NCBI RefSeq assembly: GCF_018691265.1
Contig: NW_024881322.1
Span: 3,968,001-4,032,000 of the forward strand
Source: Tyto alba
Taxonomy: Eukaryota; Chordata; Aves; Strigiformes; Tytonidae
Direction: 5' to 3'
DNA length: 64,000 bases
Below, one piece after another: positions 27,201 through 37,900 of this stretch (the stretch's first letter is position 1; every line of letters starts with the position of its first letter). Position numbers and translations under genes: made by a program. The notes under the pieces were generated by a model. It searched no databases and was not told where the DNA came from. It was given only the letters and a program-made list of their open reading frames with translations.

Positions 27201-30200
27201 GATCACAAGTGTTTTACACAGGTTAGGTACCACCAAGGACCTACGTCCCTCTGCCTCCCCCAAACTCATGTCTGATAGAACTTGGCATTGCCACAGGTAT
27301 TGCTTTTACAAATAACACGCTGCACATTGCGTTAAGAATTTGTGAAGAAAAGCATAACTAAAATAAAGAAAATGAAGACTTCCTGTTGGTGCCCTTCAGA
27401 TGTTATAGAACTTTCATACTACTTTCATTTTATTCATCCACATAGTGATGTACTCCTTCTGCCCTTCAGCGATTGTGTAACCTTAACCTTGCTTAAACCT
27501 TATCTGTCAACCTTCTCATACCTTCCATGACAGAGGCCCGCAATTCATACTGTCCCCAAATTCCATCAAACAGGACACAAACACGTCACACACGTGACAG
27601 GCACCTCTCATAAATTTGCACCATTGCCCACCCACACTCTACCCCGCTTATCTTTTGTTTATATTCAGCAGTGTATTATGCACAATTTGGATCACAACTT
27701 AAATAGGAGATGGATGTTTTCATTTTGCTGTTAGGATCCATGTAAGAACACAGATTACATGATTACTTCCCACTATACACAAACCGCACTCAGACTCGAG
27801 TGTGAATACACACTGAAGACGGGTTGTTTCACTGCACATCATGAGAACAGCTTCTACACTGTATTCCTTTATCATAATGACCAACAGTCACTAACAGTTA
27901 CCTACGTCCAACTTCAATAACTGGTATTCAATGTTTTGAGGTACCTAGCCTCATTGCCACTTCTTTGAAAACCTAAGAAGTGCACAACACTTTTTATAAC
28001 AGACTATTTTGTATACATCCCTACACTACAAATGCTTTAGATGTCAACAACGTGTAAGTCGTCTTAAAAATAGGTAAGAAGTTAAATGAGTTTAAAAAGC
28101 CATTGCATCAAATGTCCCCTTATGGAAAGGTATGATATAATTAATAAGCCTTCAGTGTCAGCATGACACTTACTAAATGTAATCAAGAAGAAAAATTCTA
28201 CAATAGTCTGCCGGCACTAACCCACCCCATTTCTTCCTTCACTGAAATACCCTTCTCTTCCTCACTTCAATGTATGAGCAGACTTTCTCAATGGCAATAG
28301 GTGCTCGTGTATCTTTTGTTACAGAATGCATTTTTATGCCTGTATCTTCCCCTCCCTTCTCTAGTCTCCTATGATCCTGAGTCTATTACAACTCATTCAG
28401 AGCACCTTCCTCCTCTGCCATTCCTCACCACGTTTTCTTGGTGTCACTTAAAATCCTCCTCTTTTACCCTCTTAACCTTATTCCAGACTGACCTTATTCC
28501 CTTACACAGCTTCACTGACTCACAAATGTCCCTTCTCCACTGACCTCTCTCCCGCTGTTCAGCTTCTCATCTGGATCTTTCAGGGCCAATGCAAACGCAG
28601 ACGCTCACCTTTCCTCCCATGACCTCTCCTTTCTGTCTGTCAATGCAAATCATGTACAAAAACCTATCCTGAAAGAATGTCAGCGTTGCAAGTAAATACT
28701 CAAAAATTATGAAACATAAGAATCAAAATTTCCTCAACAAGCAATCTTAATAAACCATTATGTAAGAAGGAAGAGAAAAGATGCTTTAATAGTTTATCAG
28801 TTGGGAAACTTGTTCAGATTCTCCCATAGAAGTTCAGAAAGGTCTGAGATCCTCCTGGCTCTGTCCCTTTTGGAGACGCAGGTCTCTATCTGGGCCTACC
28901 AGCCCCCTAGTATGCTCTAAAAAACTTTGAATATACCCAAATGTATGCAATACTGGCTAAAGTTTGCATTTTCCAACGACCCATAGTTACCAACACAACG
29001 GCAAGCCCACATCTAGTTGCCCCTCTGGATTTATGAGCCTAGTTTAATTTCTACTGGGGCTACAGCCCCCCTCACTCAAAGGTACCCTAATCCTACTTCA
29101 ACAGCTTTTGTAGTAGTCTTTGCTTGATACTTTGAAAGTTTCCACTTGACCCACACAATTAGCAGCAGACTTTCTAATGCTGCCTCTTTACCCTGCCTTA
29201 CCTCCCACCAGTAATACCCTAAATGTAAATTATAAGCTCCTATATAAGTACTATCTTCCTCCCTCCGCTTCTCGTATTTTTCTTTAAAGACTTGAGTCTA
29301 ATGGCTGATAAATCTAGACAGATTTTTTTTTTTTTTATGGGGGAATTCTGTCATAGCAGATGACTTGGCCGGGTAATCACTGAAGGAGAGTGGGGTCTTC
29401 TACAGGAAGCAGTGGAAATTTTCAGGCCAGACACTGAAACTGTTTGTTCTCTGGTGACAGTATCTATAAACATTCCTCTGTCTGCTGCATACATGAAGCG
29501 TGAAGCACACATAGCATGGGATCACCTGCAAGCCCAGTGGTGGCAGTGGACACCCTGCACTTGAATGCTACTTCACCGAAAGTGGCAACCAGTGTTGCCA
29601 CAGGCCACTGGGAAGGATCAACTGAGAGGATGCCCTGATGCTCGAAGAGAGGGAGGAGACCTTCCACAGCGTACTGGAGCACATCAGTGTGGCCTTTCCT
29701 TCTACTGTCTAATATAAGAACAAGTTTCAGAAAGGGTGGAGGAGAAAACCTCTCAGCCTAGACCTGTGGCATTCAAACTTCTAGATGATGTTTCCTACGG
29801 CAGACTCCCTGATGAAGCATAAAGAACTACAAAGAACTAAAGTATTGCCTGAAAAATCATAAATGTATTTGCTGAATTATAAACAAAATGAATGGGACAT
29901 GCTAATTTTACTTGGTTTGTTTGTAAATTGTGAAAGAAAGTCCAGAGGCCTCACTGTCACCTCACGAACAGATCTTGACCAAGGCTGTGGTCCTTCAGTG
30001 ACTCCTTGACAGCAATTCTGTCATCTAATTTCCTGCTAAGCTAAGGGAGATTGAAAAGTGGTAGGTAAATGTATAAAGGGGTCTACCTAAAATCTAAAAA
30101 TCCCCTTCAAAAAGGTAGGCACATTACATATCACCTTGGAGGACCAGTGTGAAAGGGGTGAAGCAAATGAAAAAAATTAACAAATAGAAGTCTTCACTCA

Positions 30201-33200
30201 TCTCTGTTGTAAGTCTAAATCAAATAATATTCGTAAGCAAGGGAATCCAAAGAGTAGTCAAAACCAAGTAAAATGAGCTGAACAGATCATCTACTTCTGT
30301 ATACTCACTGCAATTTTTTTAAACCTTTTTCCATAATGTTTTCCTATGGTTGCCAGCCAGGAACAGCTGAACATTACTGTTCTATCTCCTGTACTGTTTA
30401 ATCGAGCCTCGCACAGGGGCATTTAGATGATATTCTTCCTTGTTCAGGGACAGGGCCATGACCATCTTTCTTCTACCACTGGAACAAGAAGACAGCCCCT
30501 ATTATATTTTGCCATCTTTCCCTCTCTCCCTTGAAGCTAAGTTGGGGGGAGAAGAGAGATTCTCCTGAGCAGCACGGACTTTCCTTTCCCAAATTCATAC
30601 AAGGACAGGAAAACTCTGAAACAATCCTAATGCCTGAAAACCTTCTCATACATATACTTTCAGATGAGCACGCAAATATAACATAAAAGGCATTAAGCAC
30701 TGAAGCTATGATTGACATAACCCTGCCAGTGAAAAAGACAAAATCAGAAAAGAGGAAGGAAACGTCCTTTAACGTTTTCCCACATGTGCTTACAACACTG
30801 CATGTAGGTCTCACTCGCTCTTTAAAAATGCAAGTTGCAGGCCCCAGCCTTGCTGTCCGTCACCTGTGCTATAGGAAAGGCCCTTAGAAAAAGTCTCCTT
30901 TCACAAAGTAAGCAGGACCCTGCTTTCAGCAGTCTACCCATTCAGTTTGCTTTAAAGCCCAGATGATGTAATGAGCAAAAAAATCAAGCAAAAATTCTGA
31001 GTTGAGTGTCCCTTCATGCTGTAATATTATGCTTTAACATACTATCTCTGTGAACCATTCTAGAAACGGGTAGACATAGGCTCTATTAAGCCTAATAAAC
31101 TATTCTTCTTTTGTTAATCAAACAGCTCACTTCAAAATTATAAAAAGAATTCTGTAATGCAAACAAACTTGAAAGATAATACAAAGATAACTGTGATTAC
31201 GGGTGTTGCGGTATATGTTTTTACCTATTACTCCAAGTCATTATTTGTTAAGACTACAGGCCACTTACAACCAATCTGATGTAGGCTCGTAAATGCAGAT
31301 CCCTTAAATTTTTTGTTGTAAAGAAAGCTATTTCACTTATCTCAGTGGGGGAAAACCCTGACATTCTGGTTTGGTGATTTTTTCTGTATATATACATATA
31401 TTTAGTGGTTGCTATTACTAGTTATATTACAAGCCATAAGCAGTCCTGATGAATCCAGAGTGAGTACAAGTTAATTCAATACTGGCAAAAGACTTACGCT
31501 AGGCTGTCTGCCTCACAGGCAGATGTCTACATCTAAAATTTATGCAGAGAAGGTCCAAGGCTGTGAAGAGGTTTGGAAATCATTAGCTGAGTACTAACAT
31601 TTAATCAAAGCTAATGCACTTTCTGAATTCATGGAAAAGGATGAGATTTTGTTCTCAGAAGTCTTTAATGAATTTGAGGGGGCTTACTCTGTAAGATTTC
31701 ACACCAAATGGCCTGACTGTTCCGAAGGGGGATGCTGACAATGTCCTGAAAATCAACCCTCTTTAAAAGCTATCCAGCTGAGTAAACCATGATGAGGAAC
31801 TTGCCATAATCCTTTTGAAAATTTAGCCTGTGATTCCTAACCTGATGTCCAGATCATCTAGTGTTACGACCCCGCAATCCTGACAGGCTACTGAGGTTGA
31901 GGGTGCTTGGCACCATCTCAGCAGCACTCAGCACTCCGTGTGATCAAACCAGACAGCTAGTACGTTCAGGCTAATGTGCTCAATGAACATACAAGCCAAA
32001 CAGGCTGAGGCAGAGCTATTTTAAGGCTCTTACTTAGAAAACCCATAAACCATCAACAAGAGGCTTTACAAATGATGTGTATTTTATGGATGTGAACAGG
32101 TCAGAAAGAACACAGAACCAAGAAGGGGGCTGTTGTTTCAAATGGGTAATGTTGCAGAAGGTGGGTAGGGGAGGGAAGATTATTTTGAAAAGCTATTTTA
32201 AACTTGAGGAAAGGAGGAAAGCACAGAGTTACAGAGTAGACGAAACCGCATAGTGCCTTTGAAGTTTATACTTGAAGTTTATGCTTGAAAAGAGAATGCT
32301 GTGTATATATGGTGATAACGGCATAACAGGGAGTTTGGAAAAGATGGACTGTCCAATTCTGGTCAGATTGAGCTGGCAGAGCAGCAAAATATGTAAGATG
32401 AAATACCAAAGCCGTAAGTTAGAAAAAGGACTAAGAAGAGAACAAGACTGAGAATGCAGGGAGTTCTGAAAGATAACAGAACTGACACATAGCATGACAA
32501 CATGCAAATAGTAACATCCTTGACAGGAAGTCATGAATGCACAGCATGATTTTCATGCAAGCAGCTGAAGAATTTTAAGTGGAATTTCTCAAAATAACAC
32601 GTGACTTAATTATCAGAGAAGGGAGATGGAAAAGAAAAGGCAAGAAATGAGTTTTTGAGGGCCAGACAATCAGCAATGAGATACACTGCCTGACATTTAA
32701 AGGATGGAGAAAGAGGAAAAATTAATGTAAACAAAGCACATTTACACATCTGACAGAGGGGATAAAGCACATTTATGATTAGAACACAGCTAGATACCAT
32801 CTCATAGAGTATTTTTGGGGACTACAACCATAAAATATGATGGAACAAACTGGGAGATAAGTGACCATTAAGTATGGCTGGCGAACAGACTCAAGAGATA
32901 GGATGACTATTATTCTATAGTGGGATAAAGGAGGACAGACGATATATTTGGGGGCAATGGAAGGGCATAAGAACAGGTTTGTACTGGAAGCTGAAGTATA
33001 CCACAAGAAATAGAACATACACTAAAAGACAAGGTATGAAAAGGCATACATGAGTAAAGAATATGTCAGTGGAAGAGCAGCAGACTAGTGGTTAATAACT
33101 TGGTTATTATAGAATCATTTGTGTGTACACAGACAAAATATATAGTATGGAACTATGTCATTTCAGCAGAGGAGTGATTAATAGTTCTAATGAAGTCATA

Positions 33201-34099
33201 TATCGAGAGTGTGAGTAAGTAGTTACAAACAAGTATTAAGGATGTATGTTAAAGAACAGAGGCTGGATAATCTATGCCACAGGAACAGTTTTGGTAGATG
33301 TGAATGCCTTGAGAGAGTGAAAGGAAAGAAAACGTCAGCAGAGATAGCTGGAGGTGAGGTAGGCATACAGTACCAGAGGAGGGAAAAGTTAGAGCAACAG
33401 CATATATGTTAGCAATTTAAAGACGTGCTCTCATCTCCTACTTGTATTCATGCACGGAAGAACGATGACACAGTGGCAGAGGGGCTGATAAGCCCTACTC
33501 TCTGCTCCCCATCTAAGCGAAGGCGCAGAACAGACGGAATGAGAAGGCAGGGTATTGGTACGCCCAGGCCAAGTTGGCGAGGCGCGCGAAGGAGTAGGTA
33601 CAGACGCGCACACACCGGACTCCGGGGTGCAAAGGCGGGGGGGTGGGTGACAGTACCAGTGCGCACGCAGGCCGAAGCAAAGCAGGCAGCCAAAGGCGTT
33701 CGTACCGACGCGGGCCGGCGGGCAGTTACAACGCCTGGGGCAGGAACGGCGCGGCTGCCGGGCGGGCGGCGAAGCTGCGGGGGCACCGGGGAGGAAACCG
33801 CGGCCCGAAGCCGGTTTGGGCGGCAGGGGAAAATGGCCGAGCGGGCGGCTGCCCGCGGGCCGCTCGGGGAGGAGGGAGCCCACCCGCGGCGTGGCGGGGG
33901 AGGCCTCACGGCAGCGTGCCCGCTCGCAGGGGCTGCGGCGGGACAGGCGGGCAAGCAAAGCCCGTGCGGCGCCCGTACGGGCTCCCTCCCCGCGCCGAGG
34001 GCGCCTGCGGGGAGGTCGAGGATCACCACGCACACGCACACCCACCCCGCCCCGCGCCCGCTCCACTCACCCTTCGCTGGAGGCCTCCTCCTCGGCCAT
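6116..34099 (-). CDS. ABHD5: ABHD5 (CGI-58), complete coding sequence in 7 exons
   Basis: Co-activator of the triglyceride lipase ATGL (PNPLA2) on lipid droplets, bound and released by perilipins. The join is 34099-34071, 17239-17154, 16884-16512, 13551-13397, 9375-9264, 8702-8516, 6205-6116 (1032 nt, 343 aa plus TGA). Every junction has GT/AG and keeps frame. Seen in the protein: a Trp-rich N-terminal lipid-droplet anchor (W13, W17, W21); an alpha/beta-hydrolase fold starting with HGFGGG (76-81); a nucleophile elbow GHNLGG (145-150) with Asn147 in place of the catalytic Ser; the putative PKA site RKYS (Ser231); GARSCIDG with Arg291; and GAGHYVYAD with Gly320 and an HX4D motif (His321-Asp326). 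Arg291 and Gly320 line up with the mouse residues reported as needed for ATGL activation (R299, G328). The length is close to the 349-351 aa of mammals. ABHD4 is the nearest paralogue, but it keeps a Ser in the elbow, so ABHD5 is preferred. Confidence 0.97.
6206..8515 (-). other. ABHD5 intron 6
   Basis: 2.3 kb between exons 6 and 7 with GTAAGT/CTCTAG boundaries. AT-rich. No repeat family or conserved element recognised. Confidence 0.7.
8516..8702 (-). CDS. ABHD5: ABHD5 coding exon 6
   Basis: 187 nt encoding residues 252-314 ([18 protein letters not shown] through [11 protein letters not shown] to SYVKTI), including Arg291. The donor GTAAGT is strong. The acceptor is TGACCTGAAG, with a weak pyrimidine tract directly before it and a T-rich stretch a little further upstream. 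The next exon starts in phase 0. Confidence 0.94.
9141..9167. repeat. A-rich simple repeat
   Basis: A run of A interrupted by a single T in ABHD5 intron 5, about 100 nt from exon 5. No element body is visible beside it, so it may be an old tail or a plain homopolymer expansion. Confidence 0.6.
9264..9375 (-). CDS. ABHD5: ABHD5 coding exon 5
   Basis: 112 nt between acceptor TTTTAACAG and donor GTGAGT. It encodes residues 215-252, including KRKYSSMF; Ser231 aligns with mouse Ser239, reported as a PKA site. The cap helix EYIYHCNVQ follows. Confidence 0.96.
10020..10440 (+). repeat. Possible ancient LINE reverse-transcriptase remnant
   Basis: Around 10348-10400 the plus strand reads approximately [19 protein letters not shown], close to the xHAFVTSRLDYCN block near the C-terminus of L2/CR1-clade reverse transcriptases. 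The sequence before it is consistent with a decayed extension of the same element. It is short and heavily mutated, so the class is only a suggestion. Confidence 0.35.
10958..11549 (+). mobile_element. Solo LTR of an avian endogenous retrovirus (592 bp)
   Basis: Starts TGCGCTGG, ends AACCATAACA (TG...CA), and is flanked on both sides by the 5-bp duplication ATGCT (10953-10957 and 11550-11554). Inside are a TATAAA box (11233-11238) and an ATTAAA polyadenylation signal (11423-11428), both on the plus strand. The text GGTTTTGGCTGAGATAG near the start and GCCGGCTGGGGTTAAACC near the end match LTRs common in birds. No internal retroviral genes are present, so this is a recombination-derived solo LTR. 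It lies in ABHD5 intron 4, antisense to the gene. Confidence 0.88.
13397..13551 (-). CDS. ABHD5: ABHD5 coding exon 4
   Basis: 155 nt between acceptor TTGCCAACAG and donor GTGAGT. It encodes residues 163-215, including [12 protein letters not shown] and [15 protein letters not shown], the start of the cap region of the hydrolase fold. Frame is kept with both neighbours. Confidence 0.96.
13552..16511 (-). other. ABHD5 intron 3
   Basis: About 3 kb between exons 3 and 4. AT-rich. No CR1, LTR or other recognisable element seen. Confidence 0.7.
16512..16884 (-). CDS. ABHD5: ABHD5 coding exon 3
   Basis: 373 nt, the largest exon, with acceptor TTCAG and donor GTATGTG. It encodes residues 39-163: the HGFGGG oxyanion region, the [12 protein letters not shown] strand and the pseudo-nucleophile elbow GHNLGG, in which Asn147 replaces the catalytic serine. 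It is separated from exon 2 by a short intron of 269 nt. Confidence 0.97.
17154..17239 (-). CDS. ABHD5: ABHD5 coding exon 2
   Basis: 86 nt after the acceptor TTGTTGTAG and before the donor GTAAGT. It encodes the Trp-rich segment (W13, W17, W21) that in the mammalian protein anchors it to lipid droplets, then [11 protein letters not shown]. It carries split codons at both ends that match exons 1 and 3. Confidence 0.95.
17891..18959 (+). mobile_element. Solo LTR of an avian endogenous retrovirus (1069 bp)
   Basis: Starts TGTCCTGGGTT, ends CCACAACA, and is flanked by the 5-bp duplication TAGCT (17886-17890 and 18960-18964). It has a CCAAT box (18020-18024), a TATA-like TATTTAA (18047-18053) and an AATAAA signal (18767-18772), all on the plus strand. 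The open frames inside it are accidental results of its high G+C. No gag, pol or env sequence adjoins it. It lies in ABHD5 intron 1, antisense to the gene. A 5-bp duplication is usual for class III (ERVL-like) and some other retroviruses, so the class is not fixed. Confidence 0.9.
21045..22500 (+). mobile_element. CR1 LINE fragment: endonuclease end to start of reverse transcriptase
   Basis: The plus strand encodes the C-terminal endonuclease block ([20 protein letters not shown], then [14 protein letters not shown] and SDHE), the linker region ([31 protein letters not shown]), and the first part of the reverse transcriptase. It has frameshifts and stops, so it is dead. It stops abruptly at about 22500, where a second CR1 piece begins on the other strand. 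Left limit estimated by eye. Confidence 0.85.
22499..23795 (-). mobile_element. CR1 LINE fragment: reverse transcriptase to near 3' end
   Basis: The minus strand carries a 354-codon open frame (22453-23517) with the CR1 reverse-transcriptase blocks [39 protein letters not shown] and [15 protein letters not shown], and the C-terminal [15 protein letters not shown]. The catalytic FADD-type box is not in frame and is mutated, so the frame is not a working enzyme. The element breaks off at GGTTGGACGGGG, about 100 nt short of the normal CR1 end. Near its 5' end it lacks a block of roughly 110 nt that its plus-strand partner has. Confidence 0.88.
23796..33500 (-). other. ABHD5 intron 1, central and 5' part
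   Basis: Ten kb of mostly AT-rich sequence without an LTR or a clear CR1. The only coding-like stretch is a 72-codon frame at 29464-29682 (listed separately). There is a T-run near 29323-29336 and a pyrimidine-rich stretch at 28340-28560. Confidence 0.55.
29464..29682 (-). other. Unassigned 72-codon open frame
   Basis: Encodes [18 protein letters not shown], then [14 protein letters not shown] and [17 protein letters not shown]. It looks more protein-like than the surrounding sequence, but I cannot assign it to a family. It could be a decayed transposon or processed fragment, or chance. No splice sites link it to ABHD5. Confidence 0.25.
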
Positions 34100-34760
34100 G
34101 GCGGCGGCGCGGCGGCCCGGAGCTGGCACCGGAGGAGGAGCGGCGGCGGCGGCCGGCAACGCAGCGAGCGACAGCGCGACGGCGGCGGCCCCGGCCATCA
34201 CGGGCTGCTCCTCCCGCCCGCCGCCTGCGTCATCCCCGGGGCGGGCCCCGGCGCCAGCCGCCCTCGGCGGCGGCGGGGGAAGGGGCGTCCCCCGGGGAGG
34301 GGAGGGAGGCCCAGGCGCCTCCCAGCCGGCAGCGGCCTGGCGGGAGCGCGGCCCTCGGGATCCCGTGTGTAGGCCCCGCGTTCCTCCCCCCCCCCCCCCC
34401 GCCTGACCCTCAGCCGGGAGCGGCCGCCCCTGGACGGGGGCTGCGGGTTCCCGGCCGGGCCGAGGGTGAAGCCTCGGCGGGGCGAGGGCTCTGCGGCGGC
34501 CGGGGCACGGGGCGTGAACGCAGCTCCCGAGCGAGCGCCTCTGACGTCCCTGTTGGGACGGGCGGCGGGCAGCCGGGGCACCGAGGCCTCCGAGCGCCGG
34601 GCCCTCACCCCGGGGAGGCCCGAGCCTCCGTGCCAGCGCGCAGCTGCCGAGTGAAGCGGGAGGAGGTGGCAGAACCCAAACAAAAGCCCCGGCCCCTCTG
34701 CGAACAGAGCGTTGGCCAGCGGGCCTGGCAGGGCCGGCGGCGGTCAGCATTAGGTTTTCA
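33540..34760 (-). promoter_or_regulatory. CpG-island promoter of ABHD5
   Basis: About 1.2 kb of very high G+C with abundant CpG, in sharp contrast to the AT-rich sequence on both sides. It covers exon 1 and the sequence upstream of it and has no TATA box at a useful distance. A 15-nt C run on the plus strand (34386-34400) is a G15 tract on the coding strand, about 290 nt upstream of the start codon. The long open frames on both strands here come from G+C content, not genes. Confidence 0.85.
34071..34099 (-). CDS. ABHD5: ABHD5 coding exon 1
   Basis: Nine codons (MAEEEASSE) plus two bases of a Gly codon, followed by the donor GTGAGTGG. The ATG has a strong Kozak context (GCCGCC before it, G after it) and gives an acidic start like the mammalian proteins. 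The frame stays open upstream, and a second in-frame ATG with good context lies 33 codons earlier at 34198-34196, so the true start depends on the transcription start site. Confidence 0.85.
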
Positions 34761-34971
34761 GGTTGGTAGGTTGTGTTTGTTTTTACGTAGAAGAAGCAAA
34801 TTAGGAGCTCTGGATGTAACTTCAATATTATCGGTCCCTAAACCGATGACGAGTACACCACCGATTGCGATTTTCAGTTCCAAGCGTTTTGAAAGACTTA
34901 AAAGTGCAGCCGTGCCCGTAGGGAGGAGAAGGCTGGGGGAAAGGGATGTGCTGGTTTTAGACAGCATTTAG

Positions 34972-37900
34972 CCTCACAGTATAGGTTGCGTTATGATTCA
35001 GCTGCGTAAGAACTGCATTCGTACTGAACAGTCAACAAACCTTAACTGAAATAAAGCACCAAGGTGTGCTGAGTGGAAGGAGTGGCGAGAAGTTTTTAGG
35101 TCTTGCATTTCTTCTGAATTTTGCCACTGGGCTGAAGCACTTTAGAAAAACAGATGGAAGATTGATTAATCTTTCGCTTTCTGAAATCCTTTGATAAAAG
35201 GCATAAGGTTAATTTGGTAATAGCTGAAATTATTCTTGGCTAAAACCATTCTGCAATTTTAACAGCAGTGATTGTTGAGATTGCACAATCTCAGCTGAAG
35301 TTTGTTTGTGTCACAGTGGTTTGGCAATCTGACATTTTTCTCAGTAGAGTATATTTATTATTGCTCTGAAAGTTTTTGTTTACCAAAAATGTGAACCTCG
35401 ATGAGTGCAGAAGTATATGATCACTAGCAAACGCTTGCAGTGAAGCTCTCTAGAATTTGCAAACAGCCTGAAACAATAGCTCTGAATGCTATGATTTTTT
35501 TCTTCTTAATTTCAGTTGAATAGTAAGTTTAAAACCTCATAAGCAAGAGTTACTCCCTATTCATGGAACATGCAAGCGTTCAGACACCATTATCTCTCTG
35601 ATTTTAATTCTGTGGTGCTCACACAAGCACTGATTGGTTGCACTTGTTTAAGAATGTAAATGTACAAGTAGCCCAATCTCACTTAGCAGCCCTTTCTCTT
35701 ACTGAGAAATGATTTGGTTTCTTTAGAGCTGATTTGATTATGTGGAGAAATCAGGTGTATTTCTTTGCATGAAGAAATGAATGTGATAATGCTCATAGAA
35801 GAAAGAGGGTCATGCATCAGTTGGCTGATGTTGTGGTGTCAATGAATGAAGGACAGCTGTATCATAATAAGAAGGAAATAGTTCAGATGAGTTTTTCCAT
35901 TTTTGTGTTTCAGAGAAATTTCTGGATGCTGAAAATGTCTCTGACTATAAGGGAATGGTCCCTGCCACTGTTTAATCTCTAACTTTTCTATGCTGATTTT
36001 TAGTGGAACTTATATCCGGCCCTGTTTATTGAATTAGTTTAATGTCATTCTCTTTAATAAAAGGTATGTTATCCAGTGTTGCTATTATAAGCCAGAATTT
36101 TATTTTCAGATCCCATTGTCCAACATAGATACGGTTAAAACAAAAAGACGTTTCTCTCTCATAGTGAAAAAGTAAAATTTTTGATCCAACAGAAGTAGCT
36201 ACTTGTCAGCTAGAGCTTGTGATTTAATAAAGCATGAAAAGAGAGCAATAGTGTTTATCATCCACATTTTTTGTGATGACCCACTTAGTAAGCTACTTTT
36301 CCGAACTGCATCACAAATAGCTTGCTAAAATCAGTCTGAGCAAAAACCATAGAGAAGGTTGACCTGGCCAAGTATGCACAGACCAAGGGGAAAAGTTGGC
36401 TTATATGAAAGTGATAAAAACAGCAACTTGATGAAAGTAACATCTTATACTATGTCTATTCTGATGTGGTAGCAACAACTAAGATGTCACCCCAGCTCAT
36501 GAGTAAAGGGGCTCACAGCAGTTGCATTCTTGTGGTGGTTCAGCAAGCGTGTAGTTGACTGCTATACAGCTTCTCTAGACCCTTTGTTTCTTGCTCCCGC
36601 AGATCATCCTCCTCTGAGTGTCTACTTCACATGTTCTCCATCTTTTAGTTCAAGTATAACTTCCAGATGAAAATTTGAGCCTTACCCTGGTTGAAAAGGA
36701 GAGCCACCTTATTTTGCAGGGAGTCAGGATAACAAGGAAGAAGCAGAATAAAATTGATTGGTTTCTGCAAATGAGCCTGTTAATGATGGCACGAGGACCT
36801 TGAAGCCATCATTGGATGTCCCTGGGAGCTCCTATCCATGCCTTGCTGTCACTGGAGGACTTAGCTTATCTGCCATGCTGCTTCAGGGGAGAAGCCTAAT
36901 GTTTGTCAGCCACCTCAGGGACTGGAGCTGCAGGTGCTGGAGCTAGCTGTGGCTAAGCCTAAGTGGAAGCCCAAGTAGGGCTTCCTATTTACACAGCTCT
37001 CAGGATGTGACCGTGAGAAAGTCTGCCCAGAGTCCTGTTGTCTGTGTTTCTCTGGGAAGAGCTCTTGGTGTTGCTGGGGTGGGGGGAGGAATCCTGACAT
37101 CAGCTGAGCCTCTGCTGCCTGGTTCTGGACCTCAGTATTATGGCAGTCTGGCAGCTGAATGTTTCAGCCTTGGATAAGTCAGTGAAGAAAGGAAAAGTCA
37201 TAACCATGTCAGTCTCTGGTAGAGTCTGGAGATTCACATTACTGGGCACTCTTAGATCCCAGTGGTCTACAGGGGCACTGCAGTCCACAGCCAGCTTGTT
37301 CAACTTTTACTCTCTTTTATTGCTTTGTAGACTGTCACGGCGCTCCCCTGCAAACTGGAGTGGCAGTTCGAGACCAATGGCAGCATGTTTGGCATGTTCC
37401 TAGGGTGACTGCTCCATGTTACCCTGTTCCTAGACATACGTGGGTGTGGGGAAAAAGAGTTTCAAATCAGTATAGGTTGAACGGGAAGTGTTCAGCTGCT
37501 TGGAGGTCCTCCTTCACATTAATTTTGCCAACATCTTCCAACCAACATGTCTCTGCCTCTGATGAGCGTAAGGAGGGTATATCTACAGATACCCAGAGTC
37601 CTGGAAGCTGTGAGGGGTGTTGGTGACATGGGAGACCCTCCTTGAAGCAAGGCTAATGTTTTGCTGTGGTCCTTGTGCCTGAGGCCTGCCCTGCGTAGGG
37701 AAACAATCTGTCACAGCCTCTTGTCCTTTCATGTTCTTGCTGTGCTGGAGGGCAAGCTTTCTTGTGCCCCTTCCAAGACTCATGTCTGATCCTGCTGTGG
37801 GAGCAGGCTCTCTGTGGACTGGGAAGCCTATGCCATTGTGGCCGTGACTGTGAGGGGACAGTCCTGGAATGAACAGCTGGGGCAAATGAGAGTCTCTGTG

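Noticed and set aside
28340..28560. 80-codon plus-strand frame rich in Leu, Ser and Phe (28301-28543)
   Set aside because: The pyrimidine-rich sequence itself produces such codons; there is no domain and no start context.
33425..34971. Long open frames of 196-442 codons on both strands around ABHD5 exon 1
   Set aside because: They overlap each other in several frames, are rich in Gly, Ala, Pro and Arg, and lie in a CpG island. This is what high G+C gives by chance; only the short MAEEE exon fits a known protein.
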